From Candidatus Nomurabacteria bacterium (GTDB taxonomy: Bacteria > Patescibacteriota > Minisyncoccia > Phycocordibacterales > UBA9973): a DNA stretch of 47,063 nt. The stretch lies in assembly GCA_943359475.1 (NCBI GenBank), contig CALRHK010000004.1, forward strand, positions 1-47,063. The letters run 5' to 3'. Both the position numbers and the translations under genes were made by a program. Numbering within the stretch: the first letter of the stretch is position 1; each line of letters starts with the position of its first letter. The notes beneath the pieces are model-generated. The model searched no databases, was not told the DNA's origin, and saw only the letters and a program-made list of their open reading frames with translations. Positions 46,519 to 47,063 of this stretch are shown here, in pieces.

Positions 46519-47063
46519 TTAATCTTTCTTATCACGAGTTGGGGTGTCTGTAGCCGGAGCACTAGAAGCATTTGTTGCAGGTTTCTCGGTAACAAGCGAC
46601 AAAAAGTCTTTACCAGTTACTTTTTCAAGTAATGATAGTTTGAGGAAATTTTCGATCCCCCCACCACCTTCTGTGCCACCCATAATGAGAACATCTGGCA
46701 CAAGTTTTAATTTCAGCTCTTTTATCTCTTTCAGAGAGTTGATTCTTCCGAAATTTTCTTCGCCCATCGCTTCAACCTGAAGTTTGTACGATTCTGCATT
46801 AGATTTTCCTGTTTCCAGAATAACCTTCGCATTTGCAAGACCGACAGATTCTGCTGCCTTACCATCAGCTTCACCAATAATCCTTTTGGCTTCAGCGTCG
46901 GCCGCGGCATTTAATTTGGTCTTTTCTGCATTCGCGCCAGCTTCAAGTTTAACAGCTTGAGCTTTACCTTCCGCCATGTTAATTGCAGATTGTTTTTCAC
47001 CTTCTGATTTCTTCACGGCAGATTTTGCAATGTTCTCAGCGATTTCAACACCTCGTTCAGATT
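46519..47063 (-). CDS. SPFH/Band 7 (flotillin-like) protein, 5' end beyond the window
   Basis: Ala/Glu-rich AEGKAQAVKLEAGANAEKTKLNAAADAEAKRIIGEADGKAAESVGLANAKV; frame stays open to the right edge (SERGVEIAENIAKSAV...). Confidence 0.8.
   Translation of the reverse strand, partial: SERGVEIAENIAKSAVKKSEGEKQSAINMAEGKAQAVKLEAGANAEKTKLNAAADAEAKRIIGEADGKAAESVGLANAKVILETGKSNAESYKLQVEAMGEENFGRINSLKEIKELKLKLVPDVLIMGGTEGGGGIENFLKLSLLEKVTGKDFLSLVTEKPATNASSAPATDTPTRDKKD

Noticed and set aside
1-47063. CRISPR arrays, transposases, rRNA, recoded stop codons
   Set aside because: No regularly spaced repeats, IS genes or rRNA seen; UGA behaves as a normal stop and known proteins end at expected positions.

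Overview
The window is 47 kb of a compact, single-chromosome-like bacterial genome. The protein set and style suggest Candidatus Patescibacteria/CPR, Parcubacteria-like (inference from gene content only). Most genes lie on the minus strand. Plus-strand islands are 24.9-27.4 kb, 38.3-39.4 kb and 40.8-41.8 kb. Content: three or four aminoacyl-tRNA synthetase loci (metG, glyS, ileS, argS), recO, a divergent dTMP-synthesis cluster (dut-tmk-glyA <-> thyA-folA-dCMP deaminase-putative dNMP kinase), secE-nusG-rplK, rplS, a MacB-like HlyD/ATPase/two-permease exporter, secreted or membrane proteins, tRNA-His(GTG) and tRNA-Leu(GAG). The most notable observations are: (1) an Ile T-box riboswitch with a very short Stem I upstream of ileS; (2) an IleRS carrying a complete histidine-phosphatase (RHG) domain inserted in its catalytic core; (3) a window-wide signature of leaderless genes, with an extended -10 (TGnTAnnnT) 6-10 nt before 13 start codons; (4) a protein with a DnaA domain-IV-like signature but no AAA+ domain, possibly duplicated; (5) a 30-bp direct repeat of the tRNA-Leu 3' end; (6) a 17-bp perfect palindrome between two divergent leaderless promoters. 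No CRISPR array, rRNA or transposase was seen.
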